Of a stretch of DNA of 64,000 bases, positions 47,301 to 58,175 are shown piece by piece. Made by a program: the position numbers and the translations under genes. This DNA comes from Ottelia alismoides (Eukaryota; Streptophyta; Magnoliopsida; Alismatales; Hydrocharitaceae). Where the stretch lies: positions 806,001 through 870,000 of the forward strand of contig JAZKJV010009331.1 in NCBI GenBank assembly GCA_037367405.1, written 5' to 3'. The notes below the pieces were generated by a model. It was not told where the DNA came from. It saw nothing but the letters and a program-made list of their open reading frames with translations, and did not search any database. Each line of letters begins with the position of its first letter. The first letter of the stretch is position 1.

Positions 47301-48638
47301 TTGACTAATTTGACAATGTCACATAATTGTATACCCGATATAATTATTATTTTATGACATGAATGTTTATTTGAAACATTTTTAATGATTTCTATGGTTT
47401 ACTGTTTATACTCGTGGACATGGAGGTCGATTGTCTGGTTTATTATTATATATGTTAATTCATATTTCGGCATTTGTATCTAACTATATTCGTCATTGTC
47501 CATACTCGTAACTTTATGTTTTATATTCATCGATATCTGAATTTGTAACTATATTCCTACTATAAAATAGATACCACTGATGTAACAAGTATAGATATAT
47601 TCATATTTAACCTTTTCTATCCTTTTGAATAAATGGAGGTTGGAGTAATGGACATTTACAATGAAGTACCTATTCGCTACCCATTATTCCATGTAGCTTC
47701 TTTAGATGATGCATTGGTGTGGCAAAACAAGTACCCGACCCGACATTTCAAAGAGTACAAGTGAGTGTAGGGTTAAATTGCACAGGTCAAGATGCATACC
47801 CTCTTGACACAGATATTTTGAACTCCCCTATCATTAAGATTGGAAGGGAAGAGTTGCACCCCATGGGTGGACTAGTTTGATGAAGGAGGTGAAGCAATCG
47901 TCATAGAACCTAAGGTAATGTCGAGAAAACATAGGAGAAAAGAAAAGACAATGAGAGGGAAGGCAAAAGGGGGGATGTATCTTCAGGATAGGAGGGCATA
48001 CTTTAGTTGAGCGTTATCGTGGGTTGTTTTACGTCAAAATCAATAATTCGGATGATTGATAAAGGATAAGTGAAGTTTATCCATCATTCTTATTTGATTC
48101 ATTTGATGGATATAGAAGGAATAAATATTGCAAATAGAGACCTAATAGATGCATAATTGTGATGTGACCTCTTCATCTCACTCCTTATTCCAGATTTGTC
48201 ATGCTACCAAAATCCTACGAGAGCACTCTTAGAGAGCTTTCACATGGATGTGGTGGGGGTAGGGATTTTTACTTGCTATCTCCTTTTATTACAATCTTTT
48301 AAAACAATGTTTGCATCTCTTGGTTGTATCAACAATCATTTTGAAATATGTTTATATGGATCGTGCGAAGAAAATGTGTATCATACATGGTGTTGAGCAA
48401 TGATCCCAGCATACAAACAATAAACAAGCAATCACACACATAATAGAATGATTTACAAGGAACCCCCTTGCAAACGTAGTGGGGAAATATTACAAGCAAA
48501 GAAATGTACAAAATCGGAATACATGATGCAAAAACCCTTAGAGATGGCACTTTTCTGAAAGTAGACTCCCATATGACTAGAACCTTATCAACGAATATTT
48601 AAATATAAAGTGCATGGTAAATGAATCCTAATTGGATC
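47301..48638. other. Unrecognised flank of Copia-2
   Basis: No identifiable gene. A short open stretch (47635-47766) starts with ATG and ends at a donor-like CAA/GTGAGT, but it has no recognised domain. A 66-codon frame at 48196-48396 is likewise unidentified. Confidence 0.3.
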
Positions 48639-49112
48639 TGAAAGATATGGAAAAAAATTCCTAAGCGCATCACGAAAGCATGATGATTGCATCGTATGCG
48701 ATCGAAGTGACTAGTCGTACTAGTTGCTCGGTGCAGCGGAATTTAAAAAATTTAAAGTGATAAAACCACATAATCCAAGTACACTTCTCGAATTGTTTCA
48801 TCAAACCACAAGTAAAATGTTGGATTACCACTTGAAGCATGGTTGTGATCAAGTTTCTAAAGCAAGAGACCTCCTGTCTCAAGTCTGATCCGATGGAGGA
48901 GGTGCTTGCGAGCGCGTTGATGAGATGTGTACTCCTCGTAATCCGAGTTGATGATCTAAGCGGAAAATCTCCCAATCTTGCCACACGAGATCCGATGTCT
49001 TGTTCACGAGCGAGGTCCACCGAAGAGATGGAAATCCACGAGCAGTTAAAGCAGTGGTACGATAGTGCAGTAACGACGACGAGTCTCTCTAGGGAACAAG
49101 GTGGATGGCCAC

Positions 49113-49151
<39 letters not shown>

Positions 49152-51169
49152 TGATGTGTAGTATGATAAGGAGAGAGAGATTATTCAAATCTTATGTATG
49201 CAAGAAGAGCAAGGGTTGCCTCTTCTTTTATAGTACTATGGGAATCCATGGATTCCAATCCATGCGAAACACAAAATCAATGGTTGAGATAGATTTGTTT
49301 TTCTATTCAATGGCGATGATTTTATAGTAAAAAATACAACAACAATTAATTTAGATTAAATAATATATTGAATAATCAAAATAATTTATTTTGAACTAAA
49401 TTAATTGTCATATAAGGATTAGGAGGGAAGCCACCCACCCTCCTAAAAAGGGGGGTGGCCACCCGTGTAAACAAGTCAAAGGGTGGTCGTCCACAATCCA
49501 TTAAATGGATGGTGTTGAATCCTCCGATCCTTCATACATATTTACGACATCTTTTGTTGTAAATTAATTCACAAAAAATTCCAAATTTTGCGAATATTGC
49601 AATCATGCCATTAAATAAATGTCAATCATATTCATAACCCAAAATAAAATGTAAATTGTATTTCCAATTAAATTCCAATGTGAATCCAATTCACAACAAC
49701 AATTAATTTGAAGATACCATTTATAATAAGATCTCTCTAATATATTAAAAATCACATTTATAGTATATATATAATATGGATAGTACTATCCATATAATTT
49801 ATATCCTCGATAATTTAATCACATTTAATTATCTTGGATCATCATTCCCATGCATTTAAATAATATGAATCAAATTCACATTATTCATTATAATTAAATC
49901 ATATTTAATTATCAATATCTCAATGCTCATATATATAATTCAATAATGGAATTATTCTTGAATTCTTTTAAGAACAATGTGCTTTCTCCGCGGGTACATG
50001 GAGATAAGGATAGGGTGATTTTACGTTCCATGTATAGTGACTTTGATATTGAGATCATATCTCAATTCCATATCTCGGGGAACTCTCATAGATGCTTGAT
50101 TAATCAAGACCGTAGATCTAATCTTCTCATTACATCTGGATCACATTCATATCAATGTCCAACTCTTGGAAAAAGATCATATCACTTCTTTAATAATTGG
50201 ATTCACTAAAATCCAGACATGTTTCATTACTCCCTCGTAATGGAAGCGTCATGGTTATACAATCGTTAATGATCACATCGCCCTCAGGTATTCGTAATAC
50301 ATGTATATCTTGAATAGTGGAAGACCTAGAATAAACCTGAAGATATAGATCAATTTACACTGTCGTCTTTAGGGTTTTATCATTAACTTTCTAATTCGGT
50401 TATTGGGAGTTGGTATTGACATATGCTTTCCAAAAGCATATATCATACCCACAAATTCTTGTCATGCTTCCAAAGCAAGAAGACCATGCATGGAATTTGA
50501 TATGTCCCAATATCTTATGAGTGATCTCATATCTTCCGGTTCACAAGTGAACTTGTATGATCCCTTTGACATACCGTATTACTCATATGCCCTTGTATGC
50601 ATACCAGCTCGCCGTTCTATAGACCTTGATGAGGCCATCTACCTATTGATCCCTTATATATACATACTTAGACATATGGTAATACATTTGTCCCCGATCA
50701 GAGGATGCATACATATATCATGACAGTATATGACATAGGATTAGGTTATCTCAATCTCGCTAAGTCAACTCTTTGACCTTACTTATCTGACACCTCCAAA
50801 TCTCTATTCCTATGCAGAGGACCTACATCAAGAGGTTGCTCGGATATCAGCCAAAAGAGAAAGGATTGACATCTCCTACTCAGGCTGGAGATCATCTCTT
50901 AATAATCATTTGACAGAGCTTGATGAGTCTTCAATCTAACTCGTTAGATATTCATCAAGAACCAGCCTCTATGATTCAACAATTGAAACAACAGTTTTAC
51001 GATCATCAAGATGGCCATGGTACGTAATCCTAATTATACTAAGGGACCTTATAGTGCGTTCATTTATTTAATCTCTGACAGAGGGAGAAAATAAATAATA
51101 ACTTTTATTAATAACATTAAAATAACATTTATTGTAGGAATGGTTCGGCTCAGGCTCACAATTCTAACA
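48639..51169 (-). repeat. 3' LTR of Copia-2
   Basis: About 2531 bp; on the minus strand it begins TGTTAGAATTGTGAGCC and ends ATCTTTCA. It has a GA/CT microsatellite at about 49110-49149 just downstream of the TATA box. The 172-codon frame 49188-48670 lies within it and is driven by the microsatellite. Confidence 0.85.
49225..49232 (-). promoter_or_regulatory. TATA box of Copia-2 3' LTR
   Basis: Minus-strand TATAAAAG followed by AAGAGGCAACC, the same context as in Copia-1. Confidence 0.55.
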
Positions 51170-51184
51170 ATCTCCCACTAGCCC

Positions 51185-54100
51185 TCAGAACCATTCAAGT
51201 AGAATCCTTAAACCCATGTTCATTACATGTTAATTGAAAACCTTTTGTGTAAAAGGTTTGGTAAGCGGATCAGCAACTTTGTCAGCAAAGGCCACCTTGG
51301 TGTTGATGATGCCACCACGCTTTTAAATATCTCAAATGATGTGTTATTTCCTTTCCACATGCTTGCTCTTTTGATGTCATCTAGATTCCTTTGCCTGAGC
51401 TATGTCTCCTGTGTTATCATAAAGTAGAGGGATGGGATTATTAGAAGAAATTACACCAAGATCCAAGATGAACTTGCGCAACCACACTGCCTCCTTTACA
51501 GCATTTGATGCGGCAATATATCCAACTTCTATTGTTAAATCGACCATAGTATCATGCTATTTTCTTCTCCATCTCACAGCACAATCGTTCAACAAGAACA
51601 CAAACCCCGATCATCAATATCAAACTGGAAGTCAGAGTTTGTGTATCCCAAGAATTGGATATCACAATCTCCATAGACCAAGATGTAATCTTATATCCGT
51701 CTTACATATTTGAAGATGTTCTTCATTGCATTCCAGTGTTGTTCTCCATAGCATGATTGGTAACGGCTTACCACTCCCACTGCATGGCAGACATCTAGCC
51801 TTGAGCACATCATGACGTACATTAAGCTTCCTATAGTTGATGCGTAGGGACATCCAGCCATGGCTTCCTTTTCGTCAACACTTTGAGCCGCAATCTCTTT
51901 AGACAGGTGGAAGCCATGTCTTAAGGGAAGGAAGCATTTCTTGGAGTTTTTCATATGCAAGCGCTCCAAAATGATTTTAATGTACCCATGTTGTAACAAT
52001 CATAAGATCCTCTTTTCTCAATTTCTGAACAGTTTCAGACTCAAGATGTAAGAGGCTTCTCCAAGATCTTTCATCTCGAAGGTATGGGATAGCCAAATCT
52101 TAACACTGACACATGGAATGTGTACCTTTCAGGTGGTGCAACCACCCTTGAACTCCTTCGAAGAGGTAGCTTGTTACATCTTTATTTACTTTCCCAATTT
52201 CTGGTTCAGGAAACTCAATATCCTTAGGTTATTCAATGAGTTCCTTCACTTCATTTTTATCTTGACTCTTAAGGAAATCATTCTCCATAAATTTACATCT
52301 CTAGAGAGAAGGCCTTCTGAGACTCAGGGCCATAAGGCTAGTAACTAATAACATCCTTAACATACCCAATGAAGTATATCTCTCATGAGTGGGAGATTCT
52401 AGCTTACTTGCTTCAACGTTCTTCGCATGGAGCAAGCAACCCAAAATCCTTAAGTGATTAACACTAAGTCTGGTTCCATTCCAAAGCTCATGAGGAGTCT
52501 TAGGTATGGATTCGTTAGGAATCTTATTCAAGATATATATTACAGTCTCTACTACATATCCCCAGAAACTAAGTGGTAAATGTGCTTTACTCATAATTGA
52601 ATGGATCATGTCCATGATGGTCCTGTTGTATTTTTTAGCAACACCATTAAGTTTGAGAGTTCAAGGAGTATTGAGATTGGAGACAATTCCTTTCTCTTTA
52701 AGGCACTACATGAATTCATCTGAGAAGAACTCGCCACCTCGGTCAAATCGAATATCTTCCTTCAGGTTTGGTTCTCAACAAAAACCATAAACTCTTTCAA
52801 CTTTTCAAATGTTCATATTTATAACTTAATAGGATGATAAACCTGTATCATGAATGGTCATCAATAAATGTTAAATAATATTGATATCCATTTCGCGTTG
52901 CAGAACTAAAGGGACCACATACATAAGTATGTATTATGTCAAGAATACCTTCGCATCTTGCAACCTTGTTATGGAAAGGCATCCTAGTTATTTTACCTCA
53001 AATACAATGTCTGCAAGTAGGAAAAGATTGGACCTGTAGAAAATCTAAGGGTCCATTATATATTAATCTATTGATCCTATCAACAGGTAGATAACCAAGC
53101 CTTTGATGCCAAATTATGTTAGAATAATTTTCATCCTCCCCGGTTCTTTTATGGTTTTTATAAGTGGTAGTTACATTCATGACATTTTCATCAATGCACA
53201 ATTCATAGAGTCCACCAGAAGTCAGAATATCATCCCCAATATAACAACTTGTGACAAGTTTATTACATAATAGAAATGAATTTCCACTTATAACTAATTT
53301 AGATACATATATTAAGTTCCTTCTGGCATCTAGAAGATAAATACATTTTTTAAGTACTAGGGCTCTTCCACTATATAATGATTGTCTGCGATCCTGACGA
53401 CAAACAACTGCAACAGTTGCATCAGATCACATCTGGATGACTATCTCCCCTTCATCAAGACTCTTAGCTTCTTGAAATAGATGCAAAAAATTGTATATAT
53501 GTATAGAAGCATCAAAACCGATGATCCAACTACATTCGCGTCCAACGAGAAAATTGGTTTCAATGATGAAAGTAGAATTCATACCAGTTGGGGCTTTACC
53601 TTTGTCAGCAGACTTCCGGTAATCTAGGCAGTTATGCTTCCAGTGCCCCGGCTTCTTGCAGGGATGACACACATCGATTTTCTTTGATGTCACCAGTGCG
53701 GAAGTAGTAGAAGATGAGCAAACACCTTGACTCTTTTTCTTTCTCTTATGGGTCGGGCCCTTCCAAGATCCTTACTTCTGACTACATTTTCTTCTGACAT
53801 GTGTAACAGCTGCACTGCTAGAGGGATTATCTTTCTTCATTACATCCTCTACAGATTTTAATGAAGCCAATAACTCAGTGTTAGACCAATTTACCTTGTT
53901 CATGTGGAATGATACCATAAAGTTATTGAAAGACTTAGTGAGCGATAGTAGAATGAAGTCGGACTACATATCTACATCCATGTTAGCCCGAAGAGTTTCC
54001 AGTTCCGAGAGGTAGCTAAACATTTCAAGTATGTGGTCACTAACTGAAGTCCCTTCCTGCATTTTGCAGCGAATATGCTCTTTCATAACGTTATAATGCT

Positions 54101-54421
54101 AAGAGCGGTTGACATCACCAAACATCTCCTTGAGATTCAACATTATATCCTGGAAATTTTCCATCTCCACATGTTTCTTCTGAAGCACATTGGAGAGAGA
54201 TCCAGAATATAACACTTGGCATATGTATGATCTTTATCATATTTTCCATTGTATTGAATTTCTTTCAGTGTCTTAGGTTTTTCATGCTTGTCCTTGAACA
54301 ATACATAGGATGTGTGCTCTGCAGATAGGTCAAGATCCAAATTACAGATCCAATCTGAGTAATTTGGTCAGGTTAATTGGTTGGCCTCTAGAAGCCTACT
54401 AAGTGGGTGCATGGACTTCAT
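51185..54421 (-). pseudogene. gag-pol: Copia-2 gag-pol, reverse transcriptase core deleted
   Basis: Minus-strand frames, broken by many stops, retain gag from ATG 54421 (MKSMHPLSRLL, NYSDWI), the zinc knuckle CHPCKKPGHWKHNC (about 53670), an inactivated protease site (WIIGFDAS in place of DSGAS), the integrase zinc domain HQRLGYLP with CRHC intact (about 53000-53120), and the integrase C-terminal side (AHLPLSFWGY, about 52580). They also retain the end of reverse transcriptase with the connection (GCPYASTIGSLMY, about 51850) and RNase H to the stop at 51185-51187. Compared with Copia-1, about 645 bp (34031-34675), including YVDD, are missing at about 52108. Confidence 0.88.
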
Positions 54422-54477
54422 TGTTTGAACTTAAGAATGCACTATATTAGAACACACACACACACATATATATATAT
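54422..54477 (-). other. Leader fragment with CA and TA microsatellite
   Basis: Matches the last bases before gag in Copia-1 (TTCTAATATAG...GCATTCTTAA), extended by an AC run and an AT run at which the MITE-like element begins. Confidence 0.5.
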
Positions 54478-54800
54478 AGGGGTCCTTCCAATGAGGTAGG
54501 TCTTTCCTGAAATTCAGAAAATCACTGCTAAATTTGTAATTGTGTAATAATTATATAAATTTAAACTACGCAATGTAAAATAATGATGATCATACAACTT
54601 TTTAAAATATATCATCCATATTGTAACAAACATTTTTGTCAAATATACTAATATTTTCATAAATCTTTCGTGATATACATATTATGTTAATATTTAGTAT
54701 TATACTTATGGAGTTAGAAATTGGAAAATAAATGGGAAAAATACCTAAATTGATGTAGCTTTCCATGCATCCAGTAAAGGTCCACCTTATTGGAAGTTTC

Positions 54801-54803
<3 letters not shown>
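54478..54803. mobile_element. MITE-like element 1 in the Copia-2 leader
   Basis: 326 bp with imperfect terminal inverted repeats of about 30 bp (AGGGGTCCTTCCAAT at the left; AGGGAAACTTCCAAT as reverse complement at the right), sharing CTTCCAAT-AGGT-G--CTTT. TAT/TATA on both sides fits a TA-type target duplication. It has no coding frame. It is absent from the Copia-1 leader at this point. Confidence 0.7.

Positions 54804-54858
<55 letters not shown>
54804..54858. repeat. TA microsatellite between MITE-like elements
   Basis: About 55 bp of uninterrupted AT dinucleotide. Confidence 0.9.
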
Positions 54859-54860
<2 letters not shown>

Positions 54861-55243
54861 GTAAAATGGTGTTGTCCCCATGGGGGGAGCTAACTTGGCT
54901 CTCCCCGCGCCATTTTACCCCCTTTTTTTTTTTTTCGAAATTTCTTCTGTGGATTTTCATCAATATATCCCTATATTATGTCATTCAAATTTCACGCGAA
55001 ATAGAGACTCCTACAGCCTCCATTCATAAGGGTCGTTTTTAGCAATTTTGTTACCGTTAAAAAATGTCTGTTTGGATGGAGGTCGTAGGAGTCTATGTTT
55101 CGCAAGAAACTTTAATAGCATAATATAGGGATATAGTGATGAATATTCATGGAAGAATTTTTCAAAAAATAAATAAAAAAATCGGGTGAAATAGCACGGG
55201 GGGAGCCAAGTTATCTCCCCCAGGGGGCAGCCCCATTTAACCC
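54859..55243. mobile_element. MITE-like element 2 (foldback) in the Copia-2 leader
   Basis: 385 bp that is almost one long inverted repeat. The left end GGGTAAAATGG and the right end as reverse complement GGGTTAAATGG are followed by matching G-rich boxes (GGGGGGAGCTAACTTGGCT and its counterpart at about 55198-55216). Further in, AGAGACTCCTACAGCCTCCAT pairs with about 55076-55100. TA repeats flank both sides. There is no coding frame. The structure is that of a snapback MITE that entered a TA microsatellite. Confidence 0.8.
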
Positions 55244-55256
55244 TATATATATATAT

Positions 55257-57005
55257 CTGTGTGTGTATGTCTACACACATATATACATATATATTTATTT
55301 ATATAATATTAGATTCTTTGATTAAATATTTTTAATCATATTAGTCTTGCCTTTTCAACTTTAAAAGTTCATTCCCTTGATCACTTTCAATGTAAGAGAT
55401 ATACTTACCGCTATATCTCCAACAATAACTGGGATCTCCTTTTCTACCTTTGTTACATTCCAATAATATGAGAACTATAATTCGGGTAAAAAGAAGCGAA
55501 AACATATTCCACCTTGCAAGTCCAACTTGCATTTCTCAATTTGGTCTTTTACACAGGGGCCCACCACCCCTAAGGCGATGTTCACCCATCGTTAATTAAA
55601 CTAACTGTCAACAGGATTAGAACTCACTATACACAATCCAATATCACCCAAATAATATGTAGAACCAATATTGGGGTCATTACGTATGTGGCATTAATCT
55701 TTCGAGAAGCAAAGAGCCCGATTCGTGTGCGCTTGTACGTAGGAGTTGTCACTTCAGACAGGTGTCTCCTACATACAATCCATGGTGACGGAACCCTTCG
55801 CCTTGATGGAAGACCATGGATGTCACTTATGTGATCATCTATATCATGTTCAAATTTCAATTAATTATTACTAATCATATTCACATAACTAATTCTTTCA
55901 AGGAAAATACTACTCTATTCATAATAGAGTGTTTTTAATTGGGTATAATTTATTTAATCATATTAAATTAACTATCAATATAATTTAATCAACCAACAAA
56001 TAATCTTGATTGTTACTTAAAAGGATGGTATAATCTCAAAATACATATTATTCAAATTTTAATAATTAGAAAAACACATCATGATCTCTTCAAACATTAT
56101 CCTTTCCTTACCTGTTGTCATGGCCAGTACGTACAGGATGTGGGACAGACCACTCACGGAGCAACATGCTACCCCATCGATCCCCCACTATACACCATAT
56201 CCACCTCATGCCATGATAACATGATTTAATCATTTTGTATTTGAGAAGAATCGATCTTTCAACCGAAATTTTACTATATAGTATTATCAAAATCTTTTTG
56301 ATTAATATTATAAGGAGATTTGGCAAACAAATCCCCAATCCTATTCAAGTAACAATGTTTTGCATGTAGAGATTGTCCTACAACTATTGTAGGATAAAGT
56401 AGGGTTTTCATGAAACATGCATTCAATGTTTTATAATGATTAATAAATCGTTTTCATAATTATTAGGCATCATACTTAATCAAGGAAAATTCATAATTTC
56501 CATGATTTTCATTGAATTATAAACACATTAAGTAAAGAGGTTTGATGATCTAATCATATTGCAACTCATCTCCACTAAATATGGAATATCTAGGACAAAT
56601 AGAGTCAGAATCACGTAAAATAAATTCGAGCGATTTGATGGTTTTATTCTCTCCTTAATCCAAAAATTTATTTCATATTTCATGATGGAAAAGCAGTAAG
56701 TAAAAAATGCTTTTCTTACAGATCTGTGAATTAATGCAAAACATCTTTCATAGCGAGACTTCTTCGAATCATTTTCATGCACTTTTGGTACCAATTATAA
56801 GTTACTATTTTTGTGACATATTTAGACATTCTAAATATATTTGTTAGCCAAAAACACATCCAAACAGTGCATAAACAACAGATTTTTAATTAAGCTAAAA
56901 ATCGATTAGATTCTTGAAACCAGTGCAAAAACAATGATTCTCACGCATCAGAAACTTGAACCTCGCTCACCTAGGGTTTTGGATCATATCCAAGACCTCA
57001 ATCTG
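55257..57005 (-). other. Copia-2 leader
   Basis: Non-coding. It carries the three conserved islands seen in Copia-1 and Copia-3, at about 56096-56215, 55795-55850 and 55493-55540 on the minus strand. Islands 2 and 3 read almost unchanged. Confidence 0.5.
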
Positions 57006-57017
57006 ACTCTGATACCA
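57006..57017 (-). other. tRNA-Met primer-binding site of Copia-2
   Basis: Minus-strand TGGTATCAGAGT, two bases after the LTR end. Confidence 0.85.
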
Positions 57018-57019
57018 CA

Positions 57020-58175
57020 TGAAGGATATGGAAAAAAATCCTCACGGAAGCGTGATGATAGCATCGTACGCGATCGGGGCTATTAGCCACGCTAGTTGCT
57101 CGGAGCAGCAGAATTTAAAAAATTTGACATGATGAAACCACATTATTCAAGAACACTTCTCAAACCATTTCATCAAACTACAAGTAAGATGTAGGATAAC
57201 CTCTTGATTCGTGGTTGTGATCAAGTCTCTAAAGCAAGAGACCCCCCGTCTCAAGTTTGATCTGAAGGAGGAGACGCTAGCGAGCGTGTTGATGAGATGT
57301 ATACTCATCACAATCTGAGTTGATGATTCAAGCGACGAATCTCCTGATCTCGTCACACGATACCCGATGTCTTCTTCACGAGCGAGGTGTACCGAAGGAG
57401 ATGGAGATCCACGAGCGGTCGAAGCAGTAGCACGACAGTGTGGCAATGACGGCAAGTTTCTCTAGGGCACAAGGTGGAGGGCCACTAAGAGAAAGATAGA
57501 GATGGAGCATGCATGAGAATGTGAGGGAGAGAGAGAGAGAGAGATTATTCAATTGTTGTGTGTACAAGAAGAGCTATGGTTGCCTCTTCTTTTATAGTAC
57601 TTTGGGAGTCCATGGATTCCAATCTATGTGAAATACAAAATAAATGGTTGAGATTGGTTTGTGTTTCTATTCAAAGACCATGATTTTTGTTGTAAAAAAT
57701 ACAAGAACAATTAACTGGATTCAATTAAATATATTGATAAATCAATATATTTTAATTTGAACTAAATTAATTAGCATAGAATGATTAAGAGTGAAGTCAC
57801 CCACCCTCCTAAAAGGGGGGGGCGACCACCATTATGAACAAGTCAGTTGATGGTCATCCACCATCCATTAAATGGATGGTGTTGACTCCTCCAATCCTTC
57901 ATACATGTTTACGTCAACTTTTGTTGTAAATTAATTCACGAAAATAATTCCAAATAAATTTTATGATTATTGCAAGCATGCCACTAAATAATTCTGAATC
58001 ATATTCACAACCCAAAATAAAATGAAAATTATATATTTAATTAATTTCCAATGTGAATCCGATTCACATTAACAATTAATTTGATGATAACATTTACAAT
58101 AGTCTCTCTCGAATATATTATAAATCACATTTCTAAAATGTATATAATATGGATAATATTGTCGTTATAATTTAT
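57020..58175 (-). repeat. Partial 5' LTR of Copia-2
   Basis: Corresponds to 48639-49795 of the 3' LTR (its promoter-proximal and transcribed half). A TATA box lies at 57589-57596 (minus). The distal 1.4 kb should lie to the right of Copia-3, outside the window. Confidence 0.8.
57589..57596 (-). promoter_or_regulatory. TATA box of Copia-2 5' LTR
   Basis: Minus-strand TATAAAAG, same context as the 3' LTR copy. Confidence 0.55.

Larger units (their letters stand above)
48639..58175 (-). mobile_element. Copia-2, Ty1/copia retrotransposon, decayed
   Basis: Minus-strand element of the same family as Copia-1: 3' LTR 48639-51169, polypurine stretch 51170-51180, gag-pol 54421-51185, leader with two MITE-like insertions, primer site 57006-57017 and part of the 5' LTR 57020-58175. 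The rest of the 5' LTR is cut by Copia-3. Most of reverse transcriptase is deleted. Confidence 0.88.

Noticed and set aside
47635..47766. Possible host exon (43 codons ending at a GTGAGT donor)
   Set aside because: Too short, with no partner exon, acceptor or recognised protein similarity.
48196..48396. 66-codon plus-strand frame
   Set aside because: No recognised motif; typical of chance in this composition.
48670..49327. Frames of 172 and 162 codons around the GA microsatellite
   Set aside because: Both are within the Copia-2 3' LTR and are opened by the dinucleotide run, giving Arg-Glu or Ser-Leu repeats.
54422..55260. Could the MITE-like pair be ordinary Copia-2 leader?
   Set aside because: The Copia-1 and Copia-3 leaders pass straight through this point without matching sequence, and both inserts have inverted ends beside TA repeats.
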